DNA of 64,000 nucleotides from assembly GCA_032718565.1 (NCBI GenBank), contig JAVGVS010000004.1, positions 8,099,814 through 8,163,813 on the forward strand, given 5' to 3'. Below, piece by piece: positions 11,533 through 25,100 of this stretch (positions are counted from its first letter, which is position 1; every line of letters starts with the position of its first letter). The DNA is from Distichodus sexfasciatus (Eukaryota; Chordata; Actinopteri; Characiformes; Distichodontidae). The position numbers were made by a program, and so were the translations under genes. A model generated the notes under the pieces. That model ran no database searches. It worked only from the letters and a program-made list of their open reading frames with translations, and was not told the origin of the DNA.

Positions 11533-14500
11533 TTAGGGTACCACGGTGTAGGGCTGGTGGGGCAACAACTTCTGGCGGTCGTTAATGGCGAAGATCCATT
11601 TGGGCTTAACAAAGCTGAGGTTCCCGTTCTCCATCAGGGCCTGCGGAACCAAGAGAGGACAAGTGTGTGTTTTTAGTGTTATTCAGGAGACTTTTACCAA
11701 GAAAGATTCAGTCTTGTTACTAGGAATGCTCAATAACATCAGAATCATATCGGAATCAGCCAACAATGGCTTATTTTTGGTCATCGTCATCAGACAGATG
11801 CTTAGATTTGCCCAATATTTTGAGCTTATGTTTTATGACGCATTTATTGTACGTCAGAAAGGTCTATGATTTCTCATTTATCGGCATCAGTATAGGCATT
11901 GGCAAACATAAGGATGAAAATCATTGGATATCGGCTAGCGGAACTACAAGCAGCTAATGAGAAATTGTGTAAGATGTCAGTAATTTCTGGGCTACACTAA
12001 TAAGTTAATTTGAACAACAAAGTCAAATTTGGGAGGCTTAATTTTTTTCATTTTAATGTCAACCTAAAAACCAAACGATGTACAGAATATCCATTATTTG
12101 GTATCAGATTAATAAACAAAAAAGTAAATGATCTTTTTTTTTAAATTCGGAAAGAACAAATATAGGAATTGTGACTGTTTAAAATCTTAAAAAGTCAAAA
12201 CTGAGGATCTAAACCAAATCAGTGCAGCATCTAAACCATGTGTTCACTAAAGGGGATGAACAAATGAACAAACTTACATCCTCAAAGGAGTCGTCCCAAC
12301 CCTGACCGGTGATGACGAACTGCACCTTCTCACTCATGTAGTCCTCCACTGCCCTGCACAGAGAGAGAGTGAAAGAAAGTAATTGTATCTCTGCAGCTCT
12401 TTTTTTGGTCTCCAACAGCTGAATTCTGTAATCTCTCTCCATCACGATTGGCTCTCCCTGTCAGTCTCACCCATTGAAGGCGATAATGTAGCGCTGTAGC
12501 AGACGCTTCTGGTTTTCTGGAAACTTTCCGTACAGATAGAAGCTCTTCCCTTTCAGGAAGTCTGAAAAACACACAAAGTGGGATAAGAGGAATGTGTGTG
12601 AAGAGTGGCGCGAGTGTGTGTGCTCGTGTCTGAAGAGTACAGACCAGGCAGCTCAGGGATGGGTTTGTCCTCCTCTTCCTCAGCGTCTGTGTTCTCATCA
12701 GTAGAGCCTCCATACGGATCTTCCACATGCTGCTGCTGCGGCACTCTTCCCTCTCCTCCTGCTGCTGTTGCTGCTGCGTCTCTGTTCTTTTGCCTCTCCT
12801 CCACTCTGAGGGTAAATAAAAGCAGAGGAACAAGTGTGTTTGTGTTTCAGGTACAATCTTCTGTGCAAAAAGTGGAGGTGTAGAAGGCTGCAGGAGGTGT
12901 GCAAGTGAAGGCTGTTTGTCTGATCTAAATATTGACTACCAGTGTGATTATTCTTCAGCTGTGATACTGCAGCAGCTCAATACCACAACTGATGGAGCTG
13001 AACAGCCTCCATCCTCATCCATATACATGCTGCTCTCAATACCACCACACACACACACCACAGTCAACATCTGCAGCACCCAGCAGCTGCACAACAGGAC
13101 CACGCCCAGGCCTGGGGGGTGGTGGGAGGTCATAATATGGGGTCAGGAGAGGTGGTTATGATGTCAGTGTGGGCAGGTAGGTGAGTATGGGGTCAGTTTG
13201 TGTGAGTACGGGGTCAATTTGGGGGAGTACGGGGACAGTTTGGGCGAGTACGGGGACAGTTTGGGCGAGTATGGAGACGGTACACAAAAACTAAAGTAAC
13301 TGTGTAAACACATTAATTGCATTATTAGCAACATCTGGCATGTGATGACAATTATGGCTCGAAAAAAGCATTTGGCTCCTAATATTTAGGGATTAGAAGT
13401 CATTGGCTGGGGTCGGGCTCGACTACCTCTCTCTACCTCTTTTGACCATATTTGCATCCCTGTATATATTTCTTTGAGGGGGGTGTTGACAGGTGTGACG
13501 TGAAGTTGTTGGCTCGCAGCATGACTTGCTTTACATAATTTGGCCCTCAGGAAAACATAATTGGGGACCACTGGGGTACAAGGTCAGCAAAAGGTGGGCA
13601 TGGGGTCAAGGGAGGCAAGTATGGGGTCAGTTTGGGCAGGTATGAGGTGAGGGCAGGTAGGCAAGTATGTGGTCAAGGTTTGGAGGTATGGGGTCAGTTT
13701 GGGTAGGTAGATGTAAGGTCACTTTAAGGCAGGTCTGGTCAACTTTGTCATCTCGACTATGTACACGAACATAGAGAGGTCAGCTTGGGTGTGTGGGTAT
13801 GAGATTAGTTTAGGCGAGTATGGGGTCAGGACAGTAGGGTAAGGGGTTAATTTGGGTGGGTATGGTGTCAGTATGACCCTCTTTACCTCCTCAACTCATC
13901 TTCAGTGTCCATGCCCGACTCATCGCCTCCAGCATCATCATCACCTGAAGACAGATGAAGCAGACGAGTGTGTGTGAGGACAGTAAGATCTCCCACATTC
14001 AGATTTATACTGCAGCTGGAACACCGCTTGTGGTCTGTGTGTGTGTTTATACAGGCTCTCTTGCACCACATTAACATAGAAATGAGAGGTTTGCACACGC
14101 ACACACACTCTCCACTGCCTTTTGACTCCATGACCCTTGACCTGCACCAGGTTCTTCATTAAAGTACCAGCCCTGCTCATTATTGACTAACAAGTGTGTT
14201 AAGTTCAGGAGTGATAATGCCAGGGGAATGAGTGACATCACACACACACAGTCATTATTAATGCTACAGTGAGCAGGTCAATTTGCGTCAACTGGGTTCC
14301 AATAGGTTTCTTCTCTCCAATAAATCAACACATTTGCAGCTCTGCTGATTATTTGCCAGAGGGAACAGCAGCAGGAGATGAAGGAGAGGAGCTGAGCTCC
14401 TTCTGCATCAAAAAGCAGTGTTTAACCTCCACTGAGCTGCTCTTTTACACCAGCCGGGTAAATGTAATGGTCAGAGAGGAGCAGCACACCCCCCACCATC

Positions 14501-17500
14501 ACGATATTCACAAACCTCCTCTGCTACAGTGGGGGAAATAATTATTTGAGCCCCTGTTGATTTTGTAAGTTTGCCCACTTACAAAGAAATGGATAGTCTC
14601 TACTTTTTATTGTAGACTTATTTTAATGAAGAGACAGAATATCAACCAAAAATCCAGAAAAAATGCACTACATAAAATTTATACATTTTTTGCATTTTAT
14701 TGAGAGAAATAAGTAATTGATCCCCAAGCAAAATACAATTTAGTACTTAATGGAGATACCCTTGTTGGCAAGCACAGCAGTAAGACGTTTCTTGTAGTTG
14801 GCCACCAGGTTTGTACACATCTCAGGAGGAATTTTGGCCCAATCCTCTTTACAGAAACTCTCTATGTCAGAAACCCTACCTAAACAGGAAGTCCTTTATG
14901 TTTCTTGTCTACGGCTTGGCAACTTGAAGCTTCAGCTACCTTCACAGATTTTTGATAGGATTAAGGTCTGGAGACTGGCTAGGCCATTCCCTTAACTTAA
15001 TGTGCTTCTTCTTTAGCCACTCCTTTGTTGCCTTGGCTGTATGTTTTGGGTCACAGTCATGCTGAAAGACCCATTCACAACCCATCTTCAGTGTTCTGGC
15101 TGAGGGAAGGAGGTTCTCGTCCCAAATTTTATGGTACATAGCCCCATCCATTGGCCCCTCAATGCAGTGTAGTCGTCCTATACTTTTAGCTGAAAAACAG
15201 CCCCAAAGCATAATGTTTCCATCTCCGTGCTTTACTGTAGAGATGATGTGCTTTGGGTCATACTCAGTATTTCTCTTCCTTCAAACACAGCGGTTGGAGT
15301 TAATGCCAAAGAGTTCGATTTTGGTCTCATCTGACCACAGCACTTTCTCCCATGCCTTCTCTAAATCATCTAGATGTTCACTGGCAAACTTAAGATGGGC
15401 CTGTACATATGCCTTCTCAAGCAAGGGGACCTTGTGGGCACTGCAAGACTTCAACCCAGTATGGTATAGTGTGTTACCAATGGTATTCTTGGTGACTGTG
15501 GTCCCAGTTGCCTTCAGATCATTAACAAGCTCCTCCCGAGTAGTTGTGGGCTGATCCCTCACCTTTCTCATGATCCTCCTCACCCCATGAGGCAAGATCT
15601 TGCATGGAGCTCCAGACCGAGGGAGACTGATGGTCATTTTATGTTCCTTCCATTTCCAAATAATCGTACTAACAGTTGTCACATTCTCACCAAGCTTCTT
15701 GCTGATTGTCTTGTAGCCCATTTCAGCCTTGTCCAGGTCTACAAACTCGTCCCCGACATCCTGAGAGCTCTTTAGTCTTGCCCATGGTGATGGAGATGTT
15801 GTAATGGAAGAAACTGATTCTGTGGACAGGTGTGCTTTATATTCATAACGAGATGAGATCAGGTGTATGTGTAATTGATTTATTGCAATCTGTGTGCCAC
15901 ACCCAACCTGTGGGAGCCAGAATTCAGGTTGGGTTGTAGGGGATCAAATACTTATTTCTCTCAATAAAATGCAAATCAATGTATAACTTTTATGTAGTGT
16001 GTTTTTTCTGGATTTTTTGTTGATGTTCTGCCTCTCTACCATAAAAACTAAGATAAAAATGAGAGACTTTTCATTTCTTTGTAAGTGGGCAAACTTACAA
16101 AATCAGCAGGGGATCAAATAATTATTTCTCCCACTGTAGCTCACTAAGACTAATTTCACAGCTCCTGCTAGTACACCTGGACCCTCAAGTCAAGTGTTGT
16201 ACTGAATATACTAATATACTGAATATAGCAGAAAGCGGCAGTGTGAGAAAATATCGTCTGGTTTTGTGTGAAATGAGGGAAAAAATAAATTGCATTCATA
16301 TGTTACGAAAGTGCAAAAAAGACGATGAAACCGGTCAGCCATGTTGATCGTAAACAACGATGCTGATGTCACGTATCAAAACTTGAACACACTGCCACCC
16401 CGATGTTTGTTGGTACTGCAACTCGTGCACGCCAGGCATTGATGCAGAATCATCCATGATGCAATTATGTGATCGATTTTAACACCACTAGCATGCAGTT
16501 TTATCAGAGTTTAGCATGAGCGGCCAGTTGGCGCTGTAGAGCTGCAGGCTACTGGGTTCGCAAACTTTTTTTTTTTTTGCACCATGACTATTTCTGCAAA
16601 GCCAGTTGCTATTGTACAAATTTAGAGTTTAGTGCAATATGAGAACTAGAAAAAGTTTCTAATAGGGCTTAAACATAATATCACAATATTTTTAAACTAT
16701 ATTGTGATACAAAATATATGTCTCTACATTTCCCATACTCCCCCACACATGAAAATAACGCGATGGACGTGCGCCCGGAATAAACACTGAAAATATCAAG
16801 TCCAAAAAACCCCCCAAAACGAGTAGTTGTTATTTATCAGCTAAAATATGAGTTTTGTCATTTGTATTTGCATTTAGTTCTGTTTCTGTGAAGTGAATAA
16901 GAGAAGCAGTGCTGTTTTTCTTCGGAACCAAGTCGTCCGCTTCCATCTCCAATTAATATCTCTGAAATCGCATGGATATTCACTTCTCTCTCTGCACACT
17001 TGCTTCCCTCCGCTTCCGCTAGAAAACGTGCATACGCTAGGAAAGTATTCCAGGTAGGCAGGGAAGTGAGCTGCCTGCTTTGAGAGAGATGAGAAGCGAA
17101 ATGCAAAAGTGACATACATGCCGTCTGTTTAATATTAACATAACGATTTGTACTCGATATTCACGATATATTCATTTACTACCTTGTACGTGGAACCAGC
17201 CGAATATACTCGATAGTTTCTAATATGAAATAAGCCATTATTACATGTTAAGTGACATGGGGTAAATGGTAGTCTAGTGGTCAGGATGCTCGACTCTGGA
17301 CCAAGAGGTCATGGGTTCAAATCTTCCATCTAAGGCACTACAAGACCTTTAACCCCAAGTTGCTCCAGGGGAACTATCCCTGTAACTAGGAAATGGAAGT
17401 CACTCTGGATAAGAGCGTCTCCTAAACGCCCTAAATGTAAATGTTAAGTGAGAAACATGTCATAAGATAATTTAATATACAATAACTGCATGTCAACTGA

Positions 17501-19096
17501 CATTTTATTGACACACTTTGTCATGATGACCCGGAGTTGCCTCCTTTGAATGAGTGTGATTACAGCTGGGAAAAAAATGATCATGGATCATCAGAATAGG
17601 AGCCGATTAGTTTTAAAATGTCCAACTCTGCCTTGTCACCCTTTCACAACTTGAAGCTAAATTTTTTTGTGACGTTGTGCTACACCAACCAGCTCCTCCA
17701 GTCAGCACTGCTCTCATCTCCTATCCTCTCACCTCCATCATCTGTGGATCCTCCATACTCATCCTCATCCTCCACCTTCACCACCTCCCGCCCTGGGCGC
17801 TTTGTTGTGGCACTCGGCTTCTTCACAGGGCTCTTCTGAGGAAAGCCAAACACACACACACAATTGTCAGTCATAACTGTGGAGTTTGGGGCTGCTGCAG
17901 TGTGAGGAAGAGGACGTTGTGCAGTGAGATTAGGTGAAGTGTATGTCTGGAGGTGTAAAAGCTGGATATTGATGTGTAACACACTGCTGGTTAGTTAAAA
18001 CAAAAGAAAGATATCTCACTTTCTCCTCTTCATCACTCCTCTGCTCTTCCTCAGCATCACTTTCCTCCGAGCTGGACTCTGCTCCGTCCATCAGGTATCT
18101 ACAAAAATGCACACGCACTCAGCTGACAAGGATGATTACTCTAAATTCATATAAATTGACATTCAGAACCACTAACTGACAATGTTGACCATGATGATTA
18201 TTTTAATTATTTTTAAAATTCTGTAAATGCCTAAAAAATCTAATACATTCCCCAGTGGGCATGGGCAGTTGGTGACGGGCAGGGGCAGGAGGGTGTTCGC
18301 TCCGTGATCAGAAGGTCGCAGGTTCAAATCCCGGGCCGATAAAGTTACCACTGACGTAATTACGAGCGAGGTACTGTCCCCAAGCACTGCACCCCGGGCG
18401 CTTGTTAGCTGCCCACTGCTTAAATTGCAGAGGTCACACTTCGTTGTGGTGCACTGTGTGCTGTGCTGTGGTGCGTTCACAATAACAAATAATCACTCAC
18501 TTTCACCCAGTGTGTGTTCATGTGTTTTCTGATTATAAACATATTACTTTGTGTTTTGTCATGTGATTCCACCGTGTCCAGTGTGCCACTAAGTTTGCAT
18601 GTGTGAAATATATTCCAGTTTTAATAGTTGAGCATATTTACAGCACAAACTAAAGGTCGAGCGATTATCGGCCGGGTCGTAAAAGTCAACATTTTGACAG
18701 AGACTTTCCTCTTTTTGCATACTGGTTCCAAATATCGGTTACTGGCACCGTTAACTAGCAATAATTGGTATCGATATCGGCCCTGAAAAAATAATATCAG
18801 TCGATAACCTTTAAAACATCTCACTTCCCTCTTGCTTGGGATGGAGGCAGATGCTCCATAATCATCATTCAGCGGATGGAGCGTCTCACTCTCTAATTGC
18901 TGCCATGGTAACTATTGTCTTAGCTGCATTAGAAAAAGCTAATACGGCTAACACAGAGTGGAGTTGCACTGCTCTGTGTGTGTGGTGTGATGGTGTGTGT
19001 GTGTGTGTGTGTGTGTGTGGTTGGGGGGGGGTCTAGAAGTGTTTGGAGAGCTGTTTTGAAAAGGATTATACGGAGGGAAAAATGCACAGCCACCCC

Positions 19097-19132
<36 letters not shown>

Positions 19133-22100
19133 ACATCATGTGCGTCGGTAAGGACTCGACCCTCATCTTCAAAGGAAGTGGATGCTTTAATTACTCATAG
19201 CAGATGCGGATTTTAAACACAGAATACATCACAGATAAACACACACGCCTCCAGCAAGGGGAGAGAAAGAGAGGAGGGAGGGATGTGGAGAGGGAAGGCG
19301 GTGAGAAGGTTGGTGGGGGGGAGGATGAAAAAAGGGACGGACTGCAGAGAGAGAGAGAGAGATATCGATGGTGAAAGGGGGGGGGAGGATGAGAAAAAGA
19401 CAGACAGACAGAGAGAGGGAGGGAGAGAGAGAGAGAGAGAAAGGGAAGATAGAGGAAGAGAGAGAGGAATGGGGAAAGGGGTACGATAGAGAGAGGGGAG
19501 GGAGGGAGGGATGGATGAGGAAGATAGAGAGGGATGGGGAGAAAGACAGGTGTATGAAGAGAGAGAGAAAGAGACAGAAGGGGGAAAAGGAGACGAGGGT
19601 TAAAATGCGAAAAGGGAAAAATGAGAGGGAGAAAGGTGTAAAGGGATGAAGGGAGCAGAGGTTTGTGGGTAGTGGGCGTAACATGCACAGCATGTTACAA
19701 GGGCGTGGAGCAGGTGCATTAGGCCACACTCACCTCTTGTAGGAGATCTTCTGCTTCCTTTTGTGGCAGTCCAGCACCCACTCCTTACACACAATCATGC
19801 CCCCTGCTGACCGCACCTGGCTGTACTTGGGCGTGTTGGCGAAGGCACAGCTGCGCGCGCACAAACACAAACACACACACACACTTATAAACACGAGCCA
19901 GACATTTAATTGTTGACCGATGAATTTATATAATATTGTAATGTGATGAATCTTGTGATTTACACCCTTAATAGATTTGTCTGGTGTGTAGCAGTGTGTG
20001 TGTTTGCGGCCTACATGAGATGTGTGGAGTCGGGGGTCCAGTCGGGCCGGTAGCGAGCCCCCATGGCTAGAGCCTTGTCCCTCAGCTCTGCGCGGAACGG
20101 GTTCTGAAAGCCGCTCAGCACAAACACAACGCCGTCCATGATCTTGTTGAAGGGGACCGACTCTGCGCGAGAGGCCCGGGGCCCTGACTCTCGCTTTGTT
20201 GCGCTCGCACCCCTCCTCTCTGGGCCCTTCTCAGCAGAGGCTACTGGGAAATAAACACAGAACCAACCCACCGGTTAACAACAGAGCTAAGCGCTACAGC
20301 AGTGTGTGTTTATGTGAGGTGAGACAGACCTGCTGTAGTCCTGCTGGGTCCAGGACTGGGTTTGGGGGTTTTCGGTGTCCCTGAGGGAGTGGGTTTTTTG
20401 GCTGGGGGAGCAGGAGACTCCTGTCTCTCTTTACTAAACTCAAACTTCCTCTTAACTGGAGCCTGTGGGGGGCAAAGACAGAATAACCTTCTGAACTGGA
20501 TTATACACGTCAACACACACACACCTTCTACGCACAATTGCGTTCATGCGGTGGTGAAGTGCCATGCCGCCACCTACAGGCCAACGGTGCACCACACACA
20601 TTACGAGTAGAGGACAGTGGGATCGACTGCATGCACAAGCTCCTTTCTGTGTGCTACTTACATAATAAACACAGGTCAGATTTACACCAACCTGAACATC
20701 AACAACTCCATTGCCATCAACAAAACATTCTATACCAAAATAAATGGAGAACACCCGAAGGGCTGGGCAATATGATCAATACAATATCACGATTAATTGA
20801 ACAATTTACCCGGATTACAAGTGATGATTAACTGAACTTGGCTCAACTCATCTATCATTGGTTTCTAATGAAAGACTGCATATCTTTATGATTTTAATAT
20901 AACTGAAGCAAACACATGGTGGCAGAGTGGACAAAATCATCAGTCGTCAGTATCCGTCACTTGAGAAGGAGGATCAGAAAATTAATCAATCTAGCACTCA
21001 AACAGCACTTGTCCCTCAGCAGTGCAGGTGTGTACCTGAGGGGAGGAGCTGGCAGGTGGAGGAGGATTTGGGGTGGAGGACTCTGACTGCAGTGTGGCCG
21101 CTGCGTAGCTCAGCTTGGCTTTTTGAGGAGACACTGGAGAGAAAACACACATGACATCACTATCATTAACATCATCCCCATCACAACCTCCCTGCTCCTG
21201 CATCATGACAGTCAGGTGGAGAACTATTCTACACCCGAATTGTGTGTTTTAGGGAAAGTGCTGGTCATACCCTTGAGGCCGGGGCTGGTTTTGGCTGCTG
21301 TCGTGTCCCGGCTGAAGAACAAGCTGCCGGGCTGCAGGTTAGAGCCAGAGGCTGGAGATTCCTCCTTTACCCGAAACTGACCCAGCTTTGTCAGTTTCTA
21401 GGCATGAGAACAGAGACGAAGAAGCATCAGAAGCAGGTTCGGATTAGTGAACCGCACCAGGACATCGCAAACAAAGAATGGAAGCTAATGCAGGTCGAGT
21501 TGCAGCTGTGTCCAAAGTGCACTTTTAATACAGCATTGCTCATGTTTGTTTAAATATCATACACAGAGGTTATCTAATGTGCCTCACAGCAATACACTAA
21601 AAAGAAAACGCTAGAGTAAAAATATAAAACAGAACAGAATAAAAGAAGAATAAGAGTCTAATAAAAGTGCAGTTAAAATATACAGACGGATTATATATGT
21701 TTTTAAAACTATGAAAGATCTACAGTATAAGAGATAAATATCACGCTTCTTGTTTTAGAGAGTTTCTTGTTTTCAGAGAGAAAAATGTAGCACCGCTTCC
21801 AAATTGGGAGGTATAGATATTAAATGGAAGTTTCCCAGCAAAACTCACAGGGGGTGTGGCGGTGGGAGGGTCACTGGCATCTGGTGGAGAGTGGAACTTG
21901 ATGAAAGCAACTCCATATGCTATGTTCTACAACACAGAGAACAAAGCAACAACCTGCTCACATCCTTACCATTAAGGGCTGGGCAAAAAGACTCAACTTA
22001 CTCAATACTTTTGGGCCAAATATACGGTTTGTGCCAATATTTTTTTTCCATATTCAATATTATTCACAAAGAAGTCACTTATTTAAATTTACTACTTTTT

Positions 22101-25100
22101 ATCTACATTTACTCATTTATATTTGCTACTTTTTGGTGCCACATCATCAATCTTCTCTCATCCTCACAGTTGATATGTTTTAGCATTTATTCTAGGGATG
22201 CACCGATTGCAATTTTCTTGGCCGATTCCGATTACCGATTTTTCTGTAAGTGTGATCGGCCGATACCGATTTTTCCGATACCGATTTTTTCCCCAGATAA
22301 CAGAAAATTTGAGCTGCTGCGAGTAGTCGATGACATCAACACAAAAAAATGGGTTTAAACTTTTTTAATGTAATGCGGTAGTTACTTTTACAATAGTGAC
22401 ATATAATAGTGGCAGCTCTACAGCAAATACAAAGAAAAATCTAATTTTCTTTAATATAATGCTTAATTTTCATAACAAATTTTCTTTACAAATTTAAATA
22501 AATAAAATGTAACTCGTAAAATGTAATAACTCCAGTAACTCGACGTCCGAAAAGTAACACCTACTTGGCACTGTGTATTTTGGGCAGAGGTGATTTATCA
22601 GATTTCTGAATCCTGTATCCTCAACTACGGAAAACGGCTGATCATCTTGTGATTGACTTGTGCATCGGTGTTTATGTTAAATTGGGGACAGACAAGTGGG
22701 CAAGGGGAGCCATTGATTGCGTGCTTATTAAACGTGTAAGACCTAACTATTAAATTATAATTATAAGGTTGATAAACTATAACTTGTGGTTAATCTACCT
22801 GTCGCCGTTCCTCTTTCTACGTCATCTTTGGTTTTTCTGTAAAAACTGTCTGTAGTGTGCAGTCAATCACAAGACCAGGAGCCATCGGCCAATAGTATTC
22901 GCAGGTAGAAACTGCCAAAACCCGCCCCCTTTCAAACCGCACGCGCAGAAATCTCACTCAAGCAAAAAAGCCGCTCGTCGGTAATCTACTTCACGCGCGA
23001 GGACATTTAACACATCGAGAGGAAAAGAGACATTCGCGAGAGGAAAAATCCGCGCAATATTATCACAACCGCGCACTCGATTCTTAATTTTGTGCTCTCG
23101 AGTTTCACATTTGCGCGCGCGACTTTGAAATTCACGCCCGCAAATTTTTTGCGGCAAGCCATTTTGTGCGCTCTAGTTTTGGCACTGATGTGACGCCATA
23201 CTCACGCACCCAAAATTCATTTCGTCGCCGCACGATGTCACCCCATTCAAAGTGAAAGAGAAATACCTCCGTTGAGCGTACATGTGAACACTGCCTGAAT
23301 GCACGCGTGGCTGTGCTGCAAGTAATGCGCACGCGCAAGATCGGTTTGAAATCGGCAATACGTGTGAGTGATCGGCCGATCGCCGATCAGGCCAAAAATC
23401 GCTGGCCGATCAATCGGTGCATCCCTAATTTATACCTACACCTAATTTTAATAATATAGAACTGATTACATTTCTTTATAAGAAAGGCATAAAATAAATA
23501 CACACATTAACACAAGAAAGGCATAAAGGCAAATGATTGTATTTAGCTAGTGTAGGAGTAGTTGCTTGAACAACAAAAAACGTAACAATAATAGTGCTCT
23601 TTCTAAACTATATTCTGTGAAAAAATAAATCAAGGCAAGAACTTAATACATTTTGTGCAAGCAATACAGGTGAAACTCGAAAAATTAGAATATCGTGCAA
23701 AAGTTCATTTATTTCAGTAATTCAACTTAAAAGGTGAAACTAATATATGATTCAGACTCATTACATGCAAAGCGAGATATTTCAAGCCTTTATTTGTTAT
23801 AATTTTGATGATTATGGCTTACAGACTATGAAAACCCCAAATTCAAAAGCTCAGAAAATTAGAATATTGTGAAAAGGTTCAATATTGTAGGCCCAAAGTG
23901 TCACACTCTAATCAGCTAATTAATCCAAAACACCTGCAAAGGCTTCCTTTAAATGGTCTCTCAGTCTGGTTCAGTAGAATTCACAATCATGGGGAAGACT
24001 GCTGACCTGACAGTTGTGCAGAAAACCATCATTGACACCCTCCACAAGGAAGAAAAGCCTCCAAAGGTAATTGCAAAAGAAGTTGGATGTTCTCAAAGTG
24101 CTGTATCAAAGCACATTAATAGAAAGTTAAGTGGAAGGGAAAAGTGTGGAAGAAAAAAGTGCACAACAGCAGGGATGACCGCAGCCTGGAGAGGATTGTC
24201 AGGAAAAGGCCATTCAAAAGTGTGGGGAACCTTCACAAAGAGTGGACTGAGGCTGGAGTTAGTGCATCAAGAGCCACCACACAGAGACGGATCCTGGACA
24301 TAGGCTTCAAATGTCCTATTCCTCTTGTCAAGCTGCTCCTGAACAACAAACAAGGTCAGAAGCGTCTTACCCGGGCTAAAGAAAAAGAGAACTGGTTTGT
24401 TGCTCAGTGGTCCAAATTCCACTTTTCTGATGAGAGCAAATTTTGCATCTCATTTGGAAACCAAGGTCCCAGAGTCTGGAGGAAGAATGGAGAGGCACAC
24501 AATCCAAGATGCTTGAAGTCCCGTGTGAAGTTTCCACAGTCTGTGTTGATTTGGGGAACCATGCCATCTGCTAGTGTTGGTCCACTGTGCACTGTCCACT
24601 GTCCAGAGTCAACTCAGCCGTCTACCAGGACATTTTAGAGCACTTCATGCTTCCTTCCGCAGACAAGCTTTATGGAGATGCTGACTTCATTTTCCAGCAG
24701 AACTTGGCACCTGCCCACATTGCTAAAAGTACCAAAACCTGGTTCAATGACCATGGGAATACTGTGCTTGACTGGCCAGCAAACTCGCCTGACTTGAACC
24801 CCATAGAGAATCTATGGGGCATTGCCAAGAGAAAGATGAGAGACATGAGACTGAACAATGCAGAAGAGCTGAAGGCCACTATTGAAGCATCCTGGTCTTC
24901 CATAACACCTCAGCAGTGCCACAGGCTGATAGCATCCATGCCATGCCGCATTGAGGCTGTAATTCATGCAAAAGGGGTCCAAACCAAGTGCTGAGTACAA
25001 ATGCATGATTATACTTTTCAGAGCTCTGACATTTCTCTATGTAAAATCCTTTTTTTATTGATTTCATGTAATATTCTAATTTTCCGAGCTTTTGAATTTG

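Noticed and set aside
19191..19729. Two 165-codon minus-strand frames rich in Ser, Leu and Pro
   Set aside because: They lie in a GA-rich block inside an xrcc1 intron and overlap in different frames, so they are compositional.
21804..22358. 184-codon plus-strand frame
   Set aside because: It is antisense to xrcc1 exon 5 and runs into the hAT-type MITE end, so it is a chance frame.
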